From: Robiginitomaculum sp. | Lineage (GTDB): Bacteria; Pseudomonadota; Alphaproteobacteria; Caulobacterales; Maricaulaceae | Length of the DNA: 64,000 bases | Assembly (NCBI GenBank): GCA_021776635.1 | Contig: JAJFFN010000016.1 | Location: 1 to 64,000, forward strand | Direction of reading: 5' to 3' | In this document: piece after piece, positions 44,548-53,870 of the stretch | How positions within the stretch are numbered: position 1 is the stretch's first letter | Layout: each line of letters begins with the position of its first letter | Program-made: the position numbers and the translations under genes | Notes under the pieces: model-generated | Database searches by the model: none | Seen by the model: only the letters and a program-made list of their open reading frames with translations | Told to the model about the DNA's origin: nothing

Positions 44548-44885
44548 TAGAGCATCTTGCGGTAAGTTAGAGCCGCTTTGATGGGATGAGATTTGTTTTT
44601 TGGCCATTTTAGCTTTTTAAGGCGTGTTCTGCAGAGCGATGCCCCATTTTTGTTTTTTGGGCAATCGGTCAAGGGACACAACGACGCCCAAAAAGCAAAT
44701 ATCGCCCAAGCAACACGTAAGGTATTGAAAAAAAGAATATTTTCTATAATCCGGTCACCCGAGTTTGCACCCGTGAATGCGTTGCCGTCTCCTAACGGTG
44801 CTAAGGCACCGCGTCGGAAACGGCTCCTGTTCACGGAACAAACTCGGGCGCTCAAAGTGACTCTAACTTATCGCAAGATGCTCTA
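44548..44885. mobile_element. Miniature inverted-repeat element (MITE), IS630/Tc1-mariner-like
   Basis: The 338-bp segment is bounded by terminal inverted repeats 44548-44572 and 44861-44885, 25 bp with one mismatch; similarity continues for about 10 bp more. The outermost bases are TA on both sides, as in the TA target duplication of the IS630/Tc1-mariner group, leaving ends that begin GAGCATCTTGC. The interior has no transposase frame. A second long palindrome at about 44758-44848 (CCCGAGTTTG with CAAACTCGGG, CGTGAA with TTCACG) fills the right third. A transposase elsewhere in the genome would be needed to move it. Confidence 0.85.
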
Positions 44886-46322
44886 GTCAACTATCCCTAC
44901 AGCATCTTTCATTATCCCGAAAATTTCGGCTTGATCAATAACGCCGTGCACCTGACCCGCACCGGGGCCTTTGGCAAACAGGGCAACGTCTTCGCCGCCG
45001 TGGGTTTCAGACGCTCGTCTTATTGCGGCTTGTTGTTTGTAATCTTTGCCCTGCACCATATTTGCGGTTTGTTCCACATCATCCCTAACATGGGAACCGT
45101 TATGATACCCCAGTGTTGTGTAAGGGAGTTTGTCACCCGCCAAACTTGGTTTTCCGTCTTCGCTTTGCGGCGGCACAACAAGACCCAAAATTGGGTTTCC
45201 TGCCTTCGGATATCCGGCAATGGTAAAGACATGACTGTGGTCAGCCGTAACCAAAATGAGCGTATCTTCGTCGCTCGTCATTTCGTCGGCCAGTGCAACG
45301 GCACGCGCTAATTCTTGTGTTTCGCTCAATGCACGGTAAGCATTGGTGCCGTGGTGGGCATGGTCAATGCGGCCCGCTTCAACCATAAGATAATATCCGG
45401 TATCGCGCGCCGCCAGATTTTCAATGGCAAAGCGGGTCATTTCGCTCAAGGAAGGCTCAACCTCTGTATCCCGGTCCGCCTCGTAGGACATGTGGCTTTT
45501 ATTAAACAAGCCAAGTACCTTTGTGCCGTTCTTCGCATCAATTGCATTTAAATCTGTGATGTTGTCTACATAGCTATGGACACTACTTTTCTTGGCCCAT
45601 TTTACGGTTAGGTTTTGGCCGTCTTGGCGGTGCCCACCTTCATTTTGTGCAAGGAAGCCGCCTTGCCCGCCGCCGAGCGCAACCTCAAGTCCAGCGTTTT
45701 CACCGGTACCGCCGTAAGCAACCAATTGCGAAGCAAGATCACGACAGCCATTTTCTTTGCCTTCTTTGCTCACAAAACCATCAGTTTCCCAGCCACGACT
45801 TTCCGCGTGGCCATAGACGGCAGCAGGGGTCGCGTGTGTGAGGCGGGCCGTAGAGACAATACCCGTAGACATGCCAGATTTCTCAGCCAAATCAGCAAAT
45901 AAAGTCGGCGCAACAGCCGCGCTATCGGCGCATCCTGCTAATAATCCGTCTGGTTGTACGTTGATTTTTCCTATTTGGGTTTTCATGCCTGTGTTCATGG
46001 CACTGGCTGTGCCTGCACTGTCTGCGACTTGGGCATCAAGGTTATAGGTCTTGACCAAAGCGAGGTTGTCAAATTCTTCAAAGGATAATTTATTATCTTC
46101 GCCGCTCATGCCTTTGCTCTGCCCATCAAAAATACGCGCTGCCGTAATCGTAGAAATTCCCATGCCGTCCCCAATAAACAAAATAACATTTTTGGCTTTG
46201 GCATCTTTGACGGACTTTGTTGAGGCAGGATTTGCTGAAGCCGTGTTTTGCGGTGCTTCACATGATGCTAATGCGAGGGCACTGGCGGCGGTGAGTAAAA
46301 ACAATTTGGAATATAGCTTCAT
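44883..46322 (-). CDS. phoA: PhoA-family alkaline phosphatase, lipoprotein
   Basis: ATG 46322 (AGGA 7 bp upstream) starts a lipoprotein signal with lipobox LALASC. The roughly 479-residue enzyme has the metal site in ILFIGDGMGIST, the catalytic serine in DSAGTASAMNTG, and EAGRIDHAHHGT, VTADHSHVF and GYHNGSHV. It frees phosphate from monoesters in the periplasm. Its stop codon TAG (44883-44885) lies on the TA at the end of the miniature element, so the insertion sits exactly at the gene end. Confidence 0.93.
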   Translation of the reverse strand: MKLYSKLFLLTAASALALASCEAPQNTASANPASTKSVKDAKAKNVILFIGDGMGISTITAARIFDGQSKGMSGEDNKLSFEEFDNLALVKTYNLDAQVADSAGTASAMNTGMKTQIGKINVQPDGLLAGCADSAAVAPTLFADLAEKSGMSTGIVSTARLTHATPAAVYGHAESRGWETDGFVSKEGKENGCRDLASQLVAYGGTGENAGLEVALGGGQGGFLAQNEGGHRQDGQNLTVKWAKKSSVHSYVDNITDLNAIDAKNGTKVLGLFNKSHMSYEADRDTEVEPSLSEMTRFAIENLAARDTGYYLMVEAGRIDHAHHGTNAYRALSETQELARAVALADEMTSDEDTLILVTADHSHVFTIAGYPKAGNPILGLVVPPQSEDGKPSLAGDKLPYTTLGYHNGSHVRDDVEQTANMVQGKDYKQQAAIRRASETHGGEDVALFAKGPGAGQVHGVIDQAEIFGIMKDAVGIVD

Positions 46323-46401
46323 AATAAATCCTTCTGGAATTTTAATTTTAAATATACATAGATGATTTGTCGGTATGATGTCACCTAGAATTATGTGCGC
46401 T

Positions 46402-48480
46402 TTATTGTCCCTCAAGCCGCCAAGCAATTAACAAAGACGCCAATATCAACAAGAAATAAATCCAAGTTGGTGCAAATGGTGACCGGCGTGATGCCGTAAC
46501 ATTATAGTGTTCGTTTTCTAGTATTCCTGCGAAATTGTTTCCAGACGTTGACTTGCCTAGCCTAACTTTCCGCAAGTTGGGAATGGCAGCATTTGCGCCC
46601 ATCCAAAAGGTGCCGCCGCCGCTGGCTGTTACCAATGGTTCTAGAATATCTGCTGTGGCAGTTACGTGTTTAAACTCTGTTGGGTTTAATGCGCCTGCGG
46701 CTGCGAGTGTGGAAAGCTCATTTGTGCTAACACGGTATGCGCCTCTGCTGTCAGCCTTTATATTACCAGTAAAATGTCCAGGCTCACTACGGCGTAAATC
46801 TATGGTTTGAGATGAACCGTCTGGTAATAAAATTTGCACAGGTTGTAATTGATCATCCAATGCAAAGTGCTCTATTTGCAAGAGACCATTTTCGACGCGC
46901 GCTTGTAAGCGGTCGGCTTCCAGATCGGGTTCTCCCATCAACCAATGGGCAAGCCTCTTAAACATTTCATTATATGGCCCGCCGCCGTCATGGCCCTTTG
47001 CCCAAAGCCATGCCTGATCTGATAACACAAGTGCGACACGGCCTTTTTCTACTTTGTCTACAACCAATAAAGGTTTGCCGTCATCGTTATCCATCAACGC
47101 GTCACCTTTGATAACTTCTGCGTCTACGGATCTATACCAGCGGCCCCAACGTGCAGCAGTATCGCCTTTGAATATAGATGTGATTGGATGTCTTTTACCT
47201 TTATCATTTAGCTTTGGTCGAAACGGTGTTGTATCTATTTCGCCGGTTGGTCTAGCGGGTAATACGGCAATTAACGGTGAGCGCGCCAAACTGTCTTCGG
47301 TGGAAAACGCTGTGCCTGCCGCAACAAGTAAAGCGCCCCCGTTTTCAACATATTTAGAAACATTAGAAATATAATACGGGCTGAGCATTGGTCGTGTTCG
47401 GCCACGTGCGGCCACAGTTCTGCGTTTAAATTGGTCGAAAATGATGAGATCAAATTCGTCGAGTTTTTCTTCAAATAATTCGCGTACTGGAAATTGGATG
47501 AGGGATAATTCTTGTGCGGGTGCATATGTGTTTTTGACACCTGGATTGGTCAAGATTGTGAACTGGATCAGATCAACAGACGGATCAGATTTAAGTAAAT
47601 TTCGCCAAGCACGACCACCCATATGCGGTTCGCCTGTAATTAATAAGACACGTAAGCGATCCCTTACGCCTGAAATTTCTGCGACCACTACATTGTTAAG
47701 GGCGGTCAGTTCGCCGTCAGCAGTTTCCGCTCGGATTTCTACCGTATTTATCCCGCGTTTTTCTATTTCGAGAGGTGCGGTAATACTGTCGCCAGCCAAG
47801 GCAGGAAAACGGGCGAGCAATTCACCGTTTAAGCGTATTTCAAGCATCACACTTTCGCCTTCATGACCCGGGTCTTCAAGACGCATTTCAAAATTTGCGA
47901 TCTCGCCGACCATGCCGTATTTCGGTGTCACTATTGGATCAAGTCTGCGGTCACGGGCATTTTTATCACCAATAATCAGGTTATGAAAGGGCACCCCCAA
48001 CGGCAGTAATACGCCGGGATTATCAGGGAGGTCGTGGACTTGCCCGTCGCTAATCGAAAAAACGCCGGCAATCCTCTCGGCGGGCAATTGCGCCAAACCG
48101 TCAATGAGCGCCTGAACCATACGTGTCCCGTCTTTACCAGGCGGTATATCGACTTCGACGATTTCCGTATTGCCCAAAGCGGTTAAACCATCACGTAACC
48201 GGGAACGTACGGTGCTGGCAACCGCATCTCTACCCGCTATAGTCATGCTCTCGCTATTATCATTTAAGACAAGTGCGATGTCGGGTAGGGGGTTGCGCTG
48301 CTCTATCAATTGTTGTGGATTTAGCAGCGCGCCGCACAAGAGAAAAGCTGCGATGGCACGTAAAACAAAGCTCTTAAGCCCGCGCCACTGGCCGAATGTT
48401 GCCGCCACTATTATCATTAAGGTTAAGCTGGCAATCGCCCAAACAGGCAATAAAGGGTCAAATACGAATGATGTATTCAC
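46402..48480 (-). CDS. Large membrane protein of the MoxR cluster, glutamine-amidotransferase-like domain
   Basis: The 692-residue protein has N-terminal membrane segments (residues about 10-55) and a C-terminal one (APTWIYFLLILASLLIAWRL). Between them are a von-Willebrand-like region with DIALVLNDNSESM (degenerate MIDAS) and a region resembling the class I amidotransferase fold found in this operon type (VLLITGEPHMGGRAWRNLL, ENGGALLVAAGTAF). No catalytic Cys triad is evident. It overlaps the upstream DUF4159 gene by 4 bp. It is the last gene of the moxR operon. The function is unknown; it is likely an envelope complex component. Confidence 0.8.
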   Translation of the reverse strand: MNTSFVFDPLLPVWAIASLTLMIIVAATFGQWRGLKSFVLRAIAAFLLCGALLNPQQLIEQRNPLPDIALVLNDNSESMTIAGRDAVASTVRSRLRDGLTALGNTEIVEVDIPPGKDGTRMVQALIDGLAQLPAERIAGVFSISDGQVHDLPDNPGVLLPLGVPFHNLIIGDKNARDRRLDPIVTPKYGMVGEIANFEMRLEDPGHEGESVMLEIRLNGELLARFPALAGDSITAPLEIEKRGINTVEIRAETADGELTALNNVVVAEISGVRDRLRVLLITGEPHMGGRAWRNLLKSDPSVDLIQFTILTNPGVKNTYAPAQELSLIQFPVRELFEEKLDEFDLIIFDQFKRRTVAARGRTRPMLSPYYISNVSKYVENGGALLVAAGTAFSTEDSLARSPLIAVLPARPTGEIDTTPFRPKLNDKGKRHPITSIFKGDTAARWGRWYRSVDAEVIKGDALMDNDDGKPLLVVDKVEKGRVALVLSDQAWLWAKGHDGGGPYNEMFKRLAHWLMGEPDLEADRLQARVENGLLQIEHFALDDQLQPVQILLPDGSSQTIDLRRSEPGHFTGNIKADSRGAYRVSTNELSTLAAAGALNPTEFKHVTATADILEPLVTASGGGTFWMGANAAIPNLRKVRLGKSTSGNNFAGILENEHYNVTASRRSPFAPTWIYFLLILASLLIAWRLEGQ

Positions 48481-51242
48481 GGCTCAATCCCTTCAAGCGT
48501 TTCAGGTGGCTGTTCTGGTTCTTCAGGCGCAATGGCACCGTTAAGACCTTCGCCGAGCCTTTCTACAATTTTTGCTGCATGGACTTGGTCGCCCTTATAA
48601 TTTCCTGACAAAGCATACATAGCCAAGTTAACCCCAAAACGCGTGGCCATTTCCCTTTGACGCGGCATTTCGTTTTCTATGACACTAAGAGACCGTCCTT
48701 TGTCGTCTTTGGCCCAAGCCGCAGCCCAATCATTTGAGCCGACAATGACGCTAGAAACGCCGTCTCGGCTTGATCCTCTTGTATCGGCTTCAACCCAAAT
48801 GGCACCGTCGGCCCATCGTCCTGGATAGGCCGAAATCAGGTAAAAAGATTTCGTGAGAACATGGGTTTTGGACGGTGCAGATAAACGCGGGATATCGAGG
48901 TTCTTAGACAAACGTTCTAATCCTGGGTGGACTTCACCAGAGAACAAGCGTTTACGGTCTTGATCTTGTGTGTCCAAAACCAGGGTTCCGCCAGCTTGCA
49001 TGAAGTTGTTAAGCTTGGCAGCCGTCGCAGGTTTGAGGTCAGCCGCATTGCGCTCAACCGGCCAATAAAGAAATGGATAAAAACCTATGACATCACTATC
49101 TAAATTGATACCACGTACACCTAATGGTTCGATAGTGGTACGGCGCGTTAGCTCGAACGCCAAACCCTCAAGACCGTTTTTACTTAAGCGGTCAACATCA
49201 GTATTTCCTGTGACGACATAGGCAAGATGCAGTCCCAACGCATCATTATTAATATTGTTTGCGCCGCCAGTTTGGGCGTGAGAATCAGCAGGAAAAAATA
49301 GGACGCTTGCAAACAGCAATGCCGTGCTGGACATTATTACAGGGTTTCTTAAGCGGCCCGAAGCGAATAAAGACATCGCTACGTCAAACGCCATCATCAG
49401 CGCTAAAAGCCCTAGCAAACTCCCGCTTAATGATTTTGGTTTGCGGCCACCGTAAACGGCTTTGCGCAAACCGGATGTGGAAAGTGCTACATAATCATTC
49501 GGGTTGGAAACAGTATTAAGCGCTTGGCGCCGCAAACCCTGTCGGTAGAGACCTGGCGGGTTTTCAAAGCTCGGTTTTTTGTTCGCAAATGATGTATCCG
49601 TTAGTGTTGCGGTGGTCATTGGTGGTGTTTGCAAATTGCCGTAACCGTCAAGTGTGCGCTCTGCCGTCCAGTCACCATTTGATGTATTGGTAATGGGTGA
49701 ACTTGTACTTCTGGCTAGCGGAAGCAGCCTGTCGAGCATTTGCACATATAATCCTGATAATGGTAGGGTTGACCAATCGGGGCCAGCCGTTACGTGGAAT
49801 AAAACCACCCGGCCAAGTCCGCGCGTAGATGATGTAATAACTGGCGAGCCGTCCTCTAACCGTGCCCAAGTATTGGCATCTGTTTCGGTTCCCGGTGTTG
49901 CTAATATTTGCTTGCGGACAACTATATCTTCGCGGGTACTCAGACCAAAGAAAGGGCTATCTTCAGAAAACGTATCAAACCCTTGTGGTTCTTCCCACGC
50001 CAAAGCACCGCCTATGTCACGCCCACCTGCACGCAAAAGCACGGGGAGCAATTTATCGGTTCGCTTGGCCAGTTTTGGCCCAGCGAACCGTATCAACATC
50101 CCGCCTTCATCTACATATTTTGTCAATAAAGGGCTTTCGAAACGCGCACGGTCCGTCATGAAAATTATGCCAGGTGCAACGGCCAGTAATTCATCAAGGT
50201 CGCCTTTGTAAATATCAGCACTTGGTTCGAGAGCTTCTTCTATATAGTGCCATTCAGAGAGTAAGGGTTGGGTGTTTGCGTCGCTTCCTTTTAGAAGCCC
50301 AACCAGAGGCCGTCCCCAGCTATCATCTAATAATTTTACCGACCCCGCAGATGCAAACCCTTCGGACTTTAGCAAAGATACGCGATTGCGAAGTTCTGCC
50401 GGCAGTTCAAAATCTGCTTCTGCTTTTTCTTCACCAGGCAAAAAATTTAATTCGCTACGGGCAAGGACATGCCCTTGGGGGCTATAGGCGACAATATTGT
50501 GGTTACGTAAACTTGCGGTGTCTGTTCTGTGCCATTCTGTTCGAAAGCCATTGGCAGTTTCTGATATTTCGCCTGCAAGAAGTGCGCTCAATTCTGAGAT
50601 AGGTGTATAAATTGTTTGGCGGCCACCTCCTGCTCTAAGCGCGTCTTTGAAACCGTCTGCGAACCCATAATCAATTCCGTCCGAGAGCCAAAGAATATCG
50701 GCACCTGATAGGTCAAGCGATTTCAAGGTTTTTACCGAAACGCTCCGGTCAGGCTCATGGGGTGTGATTTGTAGTGAACGAATAGATTTTAAGGCTTCAC
50801 TCGCAGGGATAAACCCGGCAGCATTTTCTCCGTGTAAATCAACAGTGCGCACTACGGCGACCATTTGGTTTTCTGATACGGCTTGTTTGATTAAGGCTTC
50901 GGCTTCAGTCGTTACAGCTGACCAATTCCCCGCAGCCGCCCAACCATTATCTATGATGAGTGCAAGTTGGCGGTTGGCCTCGATATCAGGTTTGAATAAT
51001 ATAGGTTTTGCTAGGGCGATGGCTAGAACTGCGCCCATGAACAAACGAAATAAAAACAACCAGATAGGCGTCGCATTCGGTGTGTCTTCTTCTTTGTTGA
51101 TGTCGGCTAATAACCGCAAGGGCGGAAATATTTGCAGCAATGGTTTAGGTGGCGTGATTTTTAACACCCACCAAATAACCGGCAGCGCTAATAATCCCAA
51201 TAAAGCCAGTGGCGCCAAAAATGTAACGGGGCCAAAGACCAT
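48477..51242 (-). CDS. BatA-like N-terminus / DUF4159 membrane protein
   Basis: The 921-residue protein starts with an aerotolerance-regulator (BatA) type N-terminus (FLAPLALLGLLALPVIWWVLKITPP) and a second membrane segment near residue 60. A VWA-like region follows (LALIIDNGWAAAG, degenerate). A third hydrophobic stretch lies at about residues 630-680. The C-terminal 210 residues are DUF4159 (LHLAYVVTGNTDVDRLSKNGL, IGFYPFLYWPV). It couples with DUF58 and MoxR in alphaproteobacteria. By analogy with MoxR-VWA systems it may help mature or fold envelope enzymes. Confidence 0.87.
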   Translation of the reverse strand: MVFGPVTFLAPLALLGLLALPVIWWVLKITPPKPLLQIFPPLRLLADINKEEDTPNATPIWLFLFRLFMGAVLAIALAKPILFKPDIEANRQLALIIDNGWAAAGNWSAVTTEAEALIKQAVSENQMVAVVRTVDLHGENAAGFIPASEALKSIRSLQITPHEPDRSVSVKTLKSLDLSGADILWLSDGIDYGFADGFKDALRAGGGRQTIYTPISELSALLAGEISETANGFRTEWHRTDTASLRNHNIVAYSPQGHVLARSELNFLPGEEKAEADFELPAELRNRVSLLKSEGFASAGSVKLLDDSWGRPLVGLLKGSDANTQPLLSEWHYIEEALEPSADIYKGDLDELLAVAPGIIFMTDRARFESPLLTKYVDEGGMLIRFAGPKLAKRTDKLLPVLLRAGGRDIGGALAWEEPQGFDTFSEDSPFFGLSTREDIVVRKQILATPGTETDANTWARLEDGSPVITSSTRGLGRVVLFHVTAGPDWSTLPLSGLYVQMLDRLLPLARSTSSPITNTSNGDWTAERTLDGYGNLQTPPMTTATLTDTSFANKKPSFENPPGLYRQGLRRQALNTVSNPNDYVALSTSGLRKAVYGGRKPKSLSGSLLGLLALMMAFDVAMSLFASGRLRNPVIMSSTALLFASVLFFPADSHAQTGGANNINNDALGLHLAYVVTGNTDVDRLSKNGLEGLAFELTRRTTIEPLGVRGINLDSDVIGFYPFLYWPVERNAADLKPATAAKLNNFMQAGGTLVLDTQDQDRKRLFSGEVHPGLERLSKNLDIPRLSAPSKTHVLTKSFYLISAYPGRWADGAIWVEADTRGSSRDGVSSVIVGSNDWAAAWAKDDKGRSLSVIENEMPRQREMATRFGVNLAMYALSGNYKGDQVHAAKIVERLGEGLNGAIAPEEPEQPPETLEGIEP

Positions 51243-52132
51243 TAAATATCTCCAGCAAGAGATTGATACATGGCACTAAGTGCCTGTGTTGCAGGCTGGT
51301 CTGTTGTGTGGGTTATCAATGTCCAACCGAGACGACGGGCAGTTTGCGCCAAATTATCTTCGTGAGCTTTGAATTTTTCCAAATATTGATCTCGCATTTT
51401 TTCTGCGCGCCCGAGTAAGAAGGGAAGCTTGGCTATCTTGGTGCCAGGTTGCAGCATTTGTACGCGGCCTTTGAACGGAAAACCGCGCTCGGCAGGATCA
51501 ACAATATGCAATAAAACTCCAGTGGCTGGCCGCGCACTTAAAGCAGCTAATGTTTCTCGCCACTCTTTTGCAGGGGCTAAAAAATCTGAGGCAAGAACCA
51601 ATTTGGAATGCGCTGAAAAATCTACATCCAAAGCACCAAGACATCCTTCGCTAGTGGCTAATTTGTAGGAAATTCGTTCTATGCCAAACCGGCCTGTGTG
51701 CGGACGTTCACTCATGCCGAGCACGGCACAGCGTTCCCCGGCTCGCATTAATAGCGACGACAAAGCCATCATTATAATGCTGGCTCTATCTTTTTTTGTT
51801 GGTAAAGATTTATGAGATTTCCAATCCATCCCATTAGAGCCGTCACGCCACATCCAAACCGTATTGGCAGCTTCCCATTCGTTTTCACGTACATAATAGT
51901 GATCGGCGCGCGCAGACCGACGCCAATCAATATCGTGGGCGCTGTCAGACGTTGCGTAATCGCGGTATTGCCAAAACGTTTCGCCCTGTCCGGAACGTCG
52001 ACGTCCGTGTACACCTTGTGCCACTATTGCAGCCACCCTTTCGGCCTCAGCCAATAGCGGAGGATAAGGTGAGGCGAGGTGTTCTGCATCCCGTCTTAAT
52101 TGGGCTTGCCCGAGCTTTGTGGTGATTGGCAT
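51242..52132 (-). CDS. DUF58 domain protein
   Basis: The 296-residue cytoplasmic protein has the DUF58 signature (GETFWQYRDYATSDSAHDIDW, then RRSARADHYYVRENEWE) and a VWA-like fold in its second half. Start and stop overlap both neighbours by one base, so moxR-DUF58-DUF4159-amidotransferase-like is a tightly coupled operon. DUF58 proteins work with MoxR ATPases. Confidence 0.93.
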   Translation of the reverse strand: MPITTKLGQAQLRRDAEHLASPYPPLLAEAERVAAIVAQGVHGRRRSGQGETFWQYRDYATSDSAHDIDWRRSARADHYYVRENEWEAANTVWMWRDGSNGMDWKSHKSLPTKKDRASIIMMALSSLLMRAGERCAVLGMSERPHTGRFGIERISYKLATSEGCLGALDVDFSAHSKLVLASDFLAPAKEWRETLAALSARPATGVLLHIVDPAERGFPFKGRVQMLQPGTKIAKLPFLLGRAEKMRDQYLEKFKAHEDNLAQTARRLGWTLITHTTDQPATQALSAMYQSLAGDI

Positions 52133-53115
52133 TAGCTAACGCGTTTTGCAAGTTTGCTGATCAAATCATCAAGATTGGCCCCATCAGCACGGGCAGCAAA
52201 ACTAAGGGCCATTCGGTGCTTAAGTACAGGGCCAGCCAAGGCCAGTACATCATCTACGGACGGTGCAATACGCCCATCCAAAAGTGCCCGTGCACGACTT
52301 GCCAACATCAATGCCTGTCCTGCGCGTGGGCCCGGCCCCCAGACGACAGTATCTTTTATAAAATTAAATTCACTTTGGTCAGGTCGAGCGTTTCTGACCA
52401 AGGATAAAATGCAATCGACAACAGTATTCCCGATAGGCATAGAGCGCACCAAAGATTGCATACCTATCAATTGTTTTGGTGTGAGGACTTTTTTCGCCTG
52501 AGCTTGCTGTGTACCTGTAGTCGCAAGCAAGATTTCTCGCTCAGTCACTTCCTTGGGATAATCCACATCAATCTGAAATAAAAACCGGTCAAGTTGGGCT
52601 TCGGGTAGGGGATATGTGCCCTCTTGCTCAATAGGGTTTTGTGTGGCGAGCACATGAAAAGGGGTCGGTAGGTCGTGCCGTTCGCCTGCAATAGTCACGA
52701 AGCGTTCTTGCATGGCTTGTAAAAGCGCAGACTGGGTCCGCGGGCTGGCGCGATTGATTTCATCGGCCATAAGCAATTGGCAAAACACGGGGCCAGGAAT
52801 AAAGCGAAAAGACCGTTTGCCTTTGGTAGTTTCTTCAAGAACCTCTGAGCCAATTATATCTGCGGGCATAAGGTCAGGTGTAAACTGAACCCGTTTACCA
52901 TCAAGACCGAGTACTTTTGATAAAGTCTCCACCAGTAAAGTTTTAGCGAGGCCGGGAACTCCAACTAAAAGCGCATGACCTCCTGAAAGCATTGCGGCTA
53001 ATGAGAGGTCAATTACGGTATCTTGACCGATGATAATGTTGGATATTTCCGACTTGACGATGTCCAGTTTTGTGCTCGCGGCATCAAGTTTTTTTTCAAG
53101 TGCGGAAGGTGTCAT
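52132..53115 (-). CDS. moxR: MoxR-family AAA+ ATPase
   Basis: ATG 53115 (MTPSALEKKLDAAS) is the likely start. A frame to 53220 would add a repetitive KKHQ-rich leader coded by a tandem repeat. The 327-residue ATPase has Walker A GVPGLAKT, Walker B LLMADEINRASPR and sensor ATQNPIEQEGTYPLPEAQLDRF. MoxR ATPases act as chaperones for metal insertion or complex assembly. It is the first gene of the four-gene operon. Confidence 0.95.
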   Translation of the reverse strand: MTPSALEKKLDAASTKLDIVKSEISNIIIGQDTVIDLSLAAMLSGGHALLVGVPGLAKTLLVETLSKVLGLDGKRVQFTPDLMPADIIGSEVLEETTKGKRSFRFIPGPVFCQLLMADEINRASPRTQSALLQAMQERFVTIAGERHDLPTPFHVLATQNPIEQEGTYPLPEAQLDRFLFQIDVDYPKEVTEREILLATTGTQQAQAKKVLTPKQLIGMQSLVRSMPIGNTVVDCILSLVRNARPDQSEFNFIKDTVVWGPGPRAGQALMLASRARALLDGRIAPSVDDVLALAGPVLKHRMALSFAARADGANLDDLISKLAKRVS

Positions 53116-53123
53116 AATACTCT

Positions 53124-53193
53124 CGTTTCTTTTGGCGTTTCTTTTGGCGTTCTTTTGGTGTTTCTTTTGGTGTTTTTTTTGGTGTTTTTTTGG
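53124..53193. repeat. Six imperfect 11-12-bp tandem repeats upstream of moxR
   Basis: Units of the form CGTTTCTTTTGG / TGTTTTTTTTGG stand head to tail between the moxR start and its promoter region. On the minus strand they are A-rich (CCAAAAGAAACG). They lie in the 5' leader of the moxR mRNA, or code for a Lys/His/Gln tail if translation starts upstream. Confidence 0.9.
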
Positions 53194-53291
53194 CATTTCT
53201 CTTATGTGTTTTTTAGGCAATTCACTTGTAAGCTAAGTTTGATTGCTTAGGTTTAGTCCATTAAACTCAAAGCGCAAAAGGAAACTTGCAC

Positions 53292-53870
53292 GTGTCCACA
53301 TTAAAAAATGGCAATTCTGATCTATCTGCATTGATCAATGCAGCACGCGCGCAAGGAAAAGGCGTATTGCCTGTCGAGAAATGGCACCCGGAAAATTGTG
53401 GTGATATGGATTTGATCATCCGCAAGGATGGGAGTTGGTGGCATGAAGGGACGCAAATTACGCGTGCACCTTTGGTGAAGCTTTTTTCGCGGGTATTGCG
53501 CAAAGACCGAGACGGCGAAACTTATCTGGTAACACCAGTTGAAAAAATTCACATCACAGTCGAATGCGCACATTTTTTGGCCGTTCGGGTTGACGTGGAA
53601 AATACAGGTAAGCATCAACATTTGTTTTTTACAACAAATATGGGTGAAGTGATTGAATTGGGGCCAGAGCATGCCTTAAATGTGCACACTAATCCCGACA
53701 GCCTGGAACCTACACCGCTATTGCGCGTACGTGGAAATTTGGATGCTTTAATTACCCGTTCCGTATTTTATGAAATGGTTGAACATGCCCTAGAGGTAGA
53801 CAATCAGCTTGGCGTTTATTCTATGGGTGTATTTTTTCCGCTTGGTCCCAAAGACATACATAATGTTTAG
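53292..53870 (+). CDS. DUF1285 family protein
   Basis: GTG 53292 is preferred (AAGGA 9 bp upstream); TTG 53286 is also in frame. The product of about 192 residues has the DUF1285 pattern (PVEKWHPENCGDMDLIIRKD, GSWWHEGTQITRAPLVKLFS, RKDRDGETYLVTPVEKIHI). Its role is unknown. It is divergent from moxR and overlaps the Nudix gene by 8 bp, a conserved alphaproteobacterial order with cca. Confidence 0.9.
   Translation: MSTLKNGNSDLSALINAARAQGKGVLPVEKWHPENCGDMDLIIRKDGSWWHEGTQITRAPLVKLFSRVLRKDRDGETYLVTPVEKIHITVECAHFLAVRVDVENTGKHQHLFFTTNMGEVIELGPEHALNVHTNPDSLEPTPLLRVRGNLDALITRSVFYEMVEHALEVDNQLGVYSMGVFFPLGPKDIHNV

Noticed and set aside
44547-44886. Two opposed frames of about 100 codons, both ending in the same residues
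   Set aside because: The shared end is the translation of the MITE terminal inverted repeats, not evidence of two genes.
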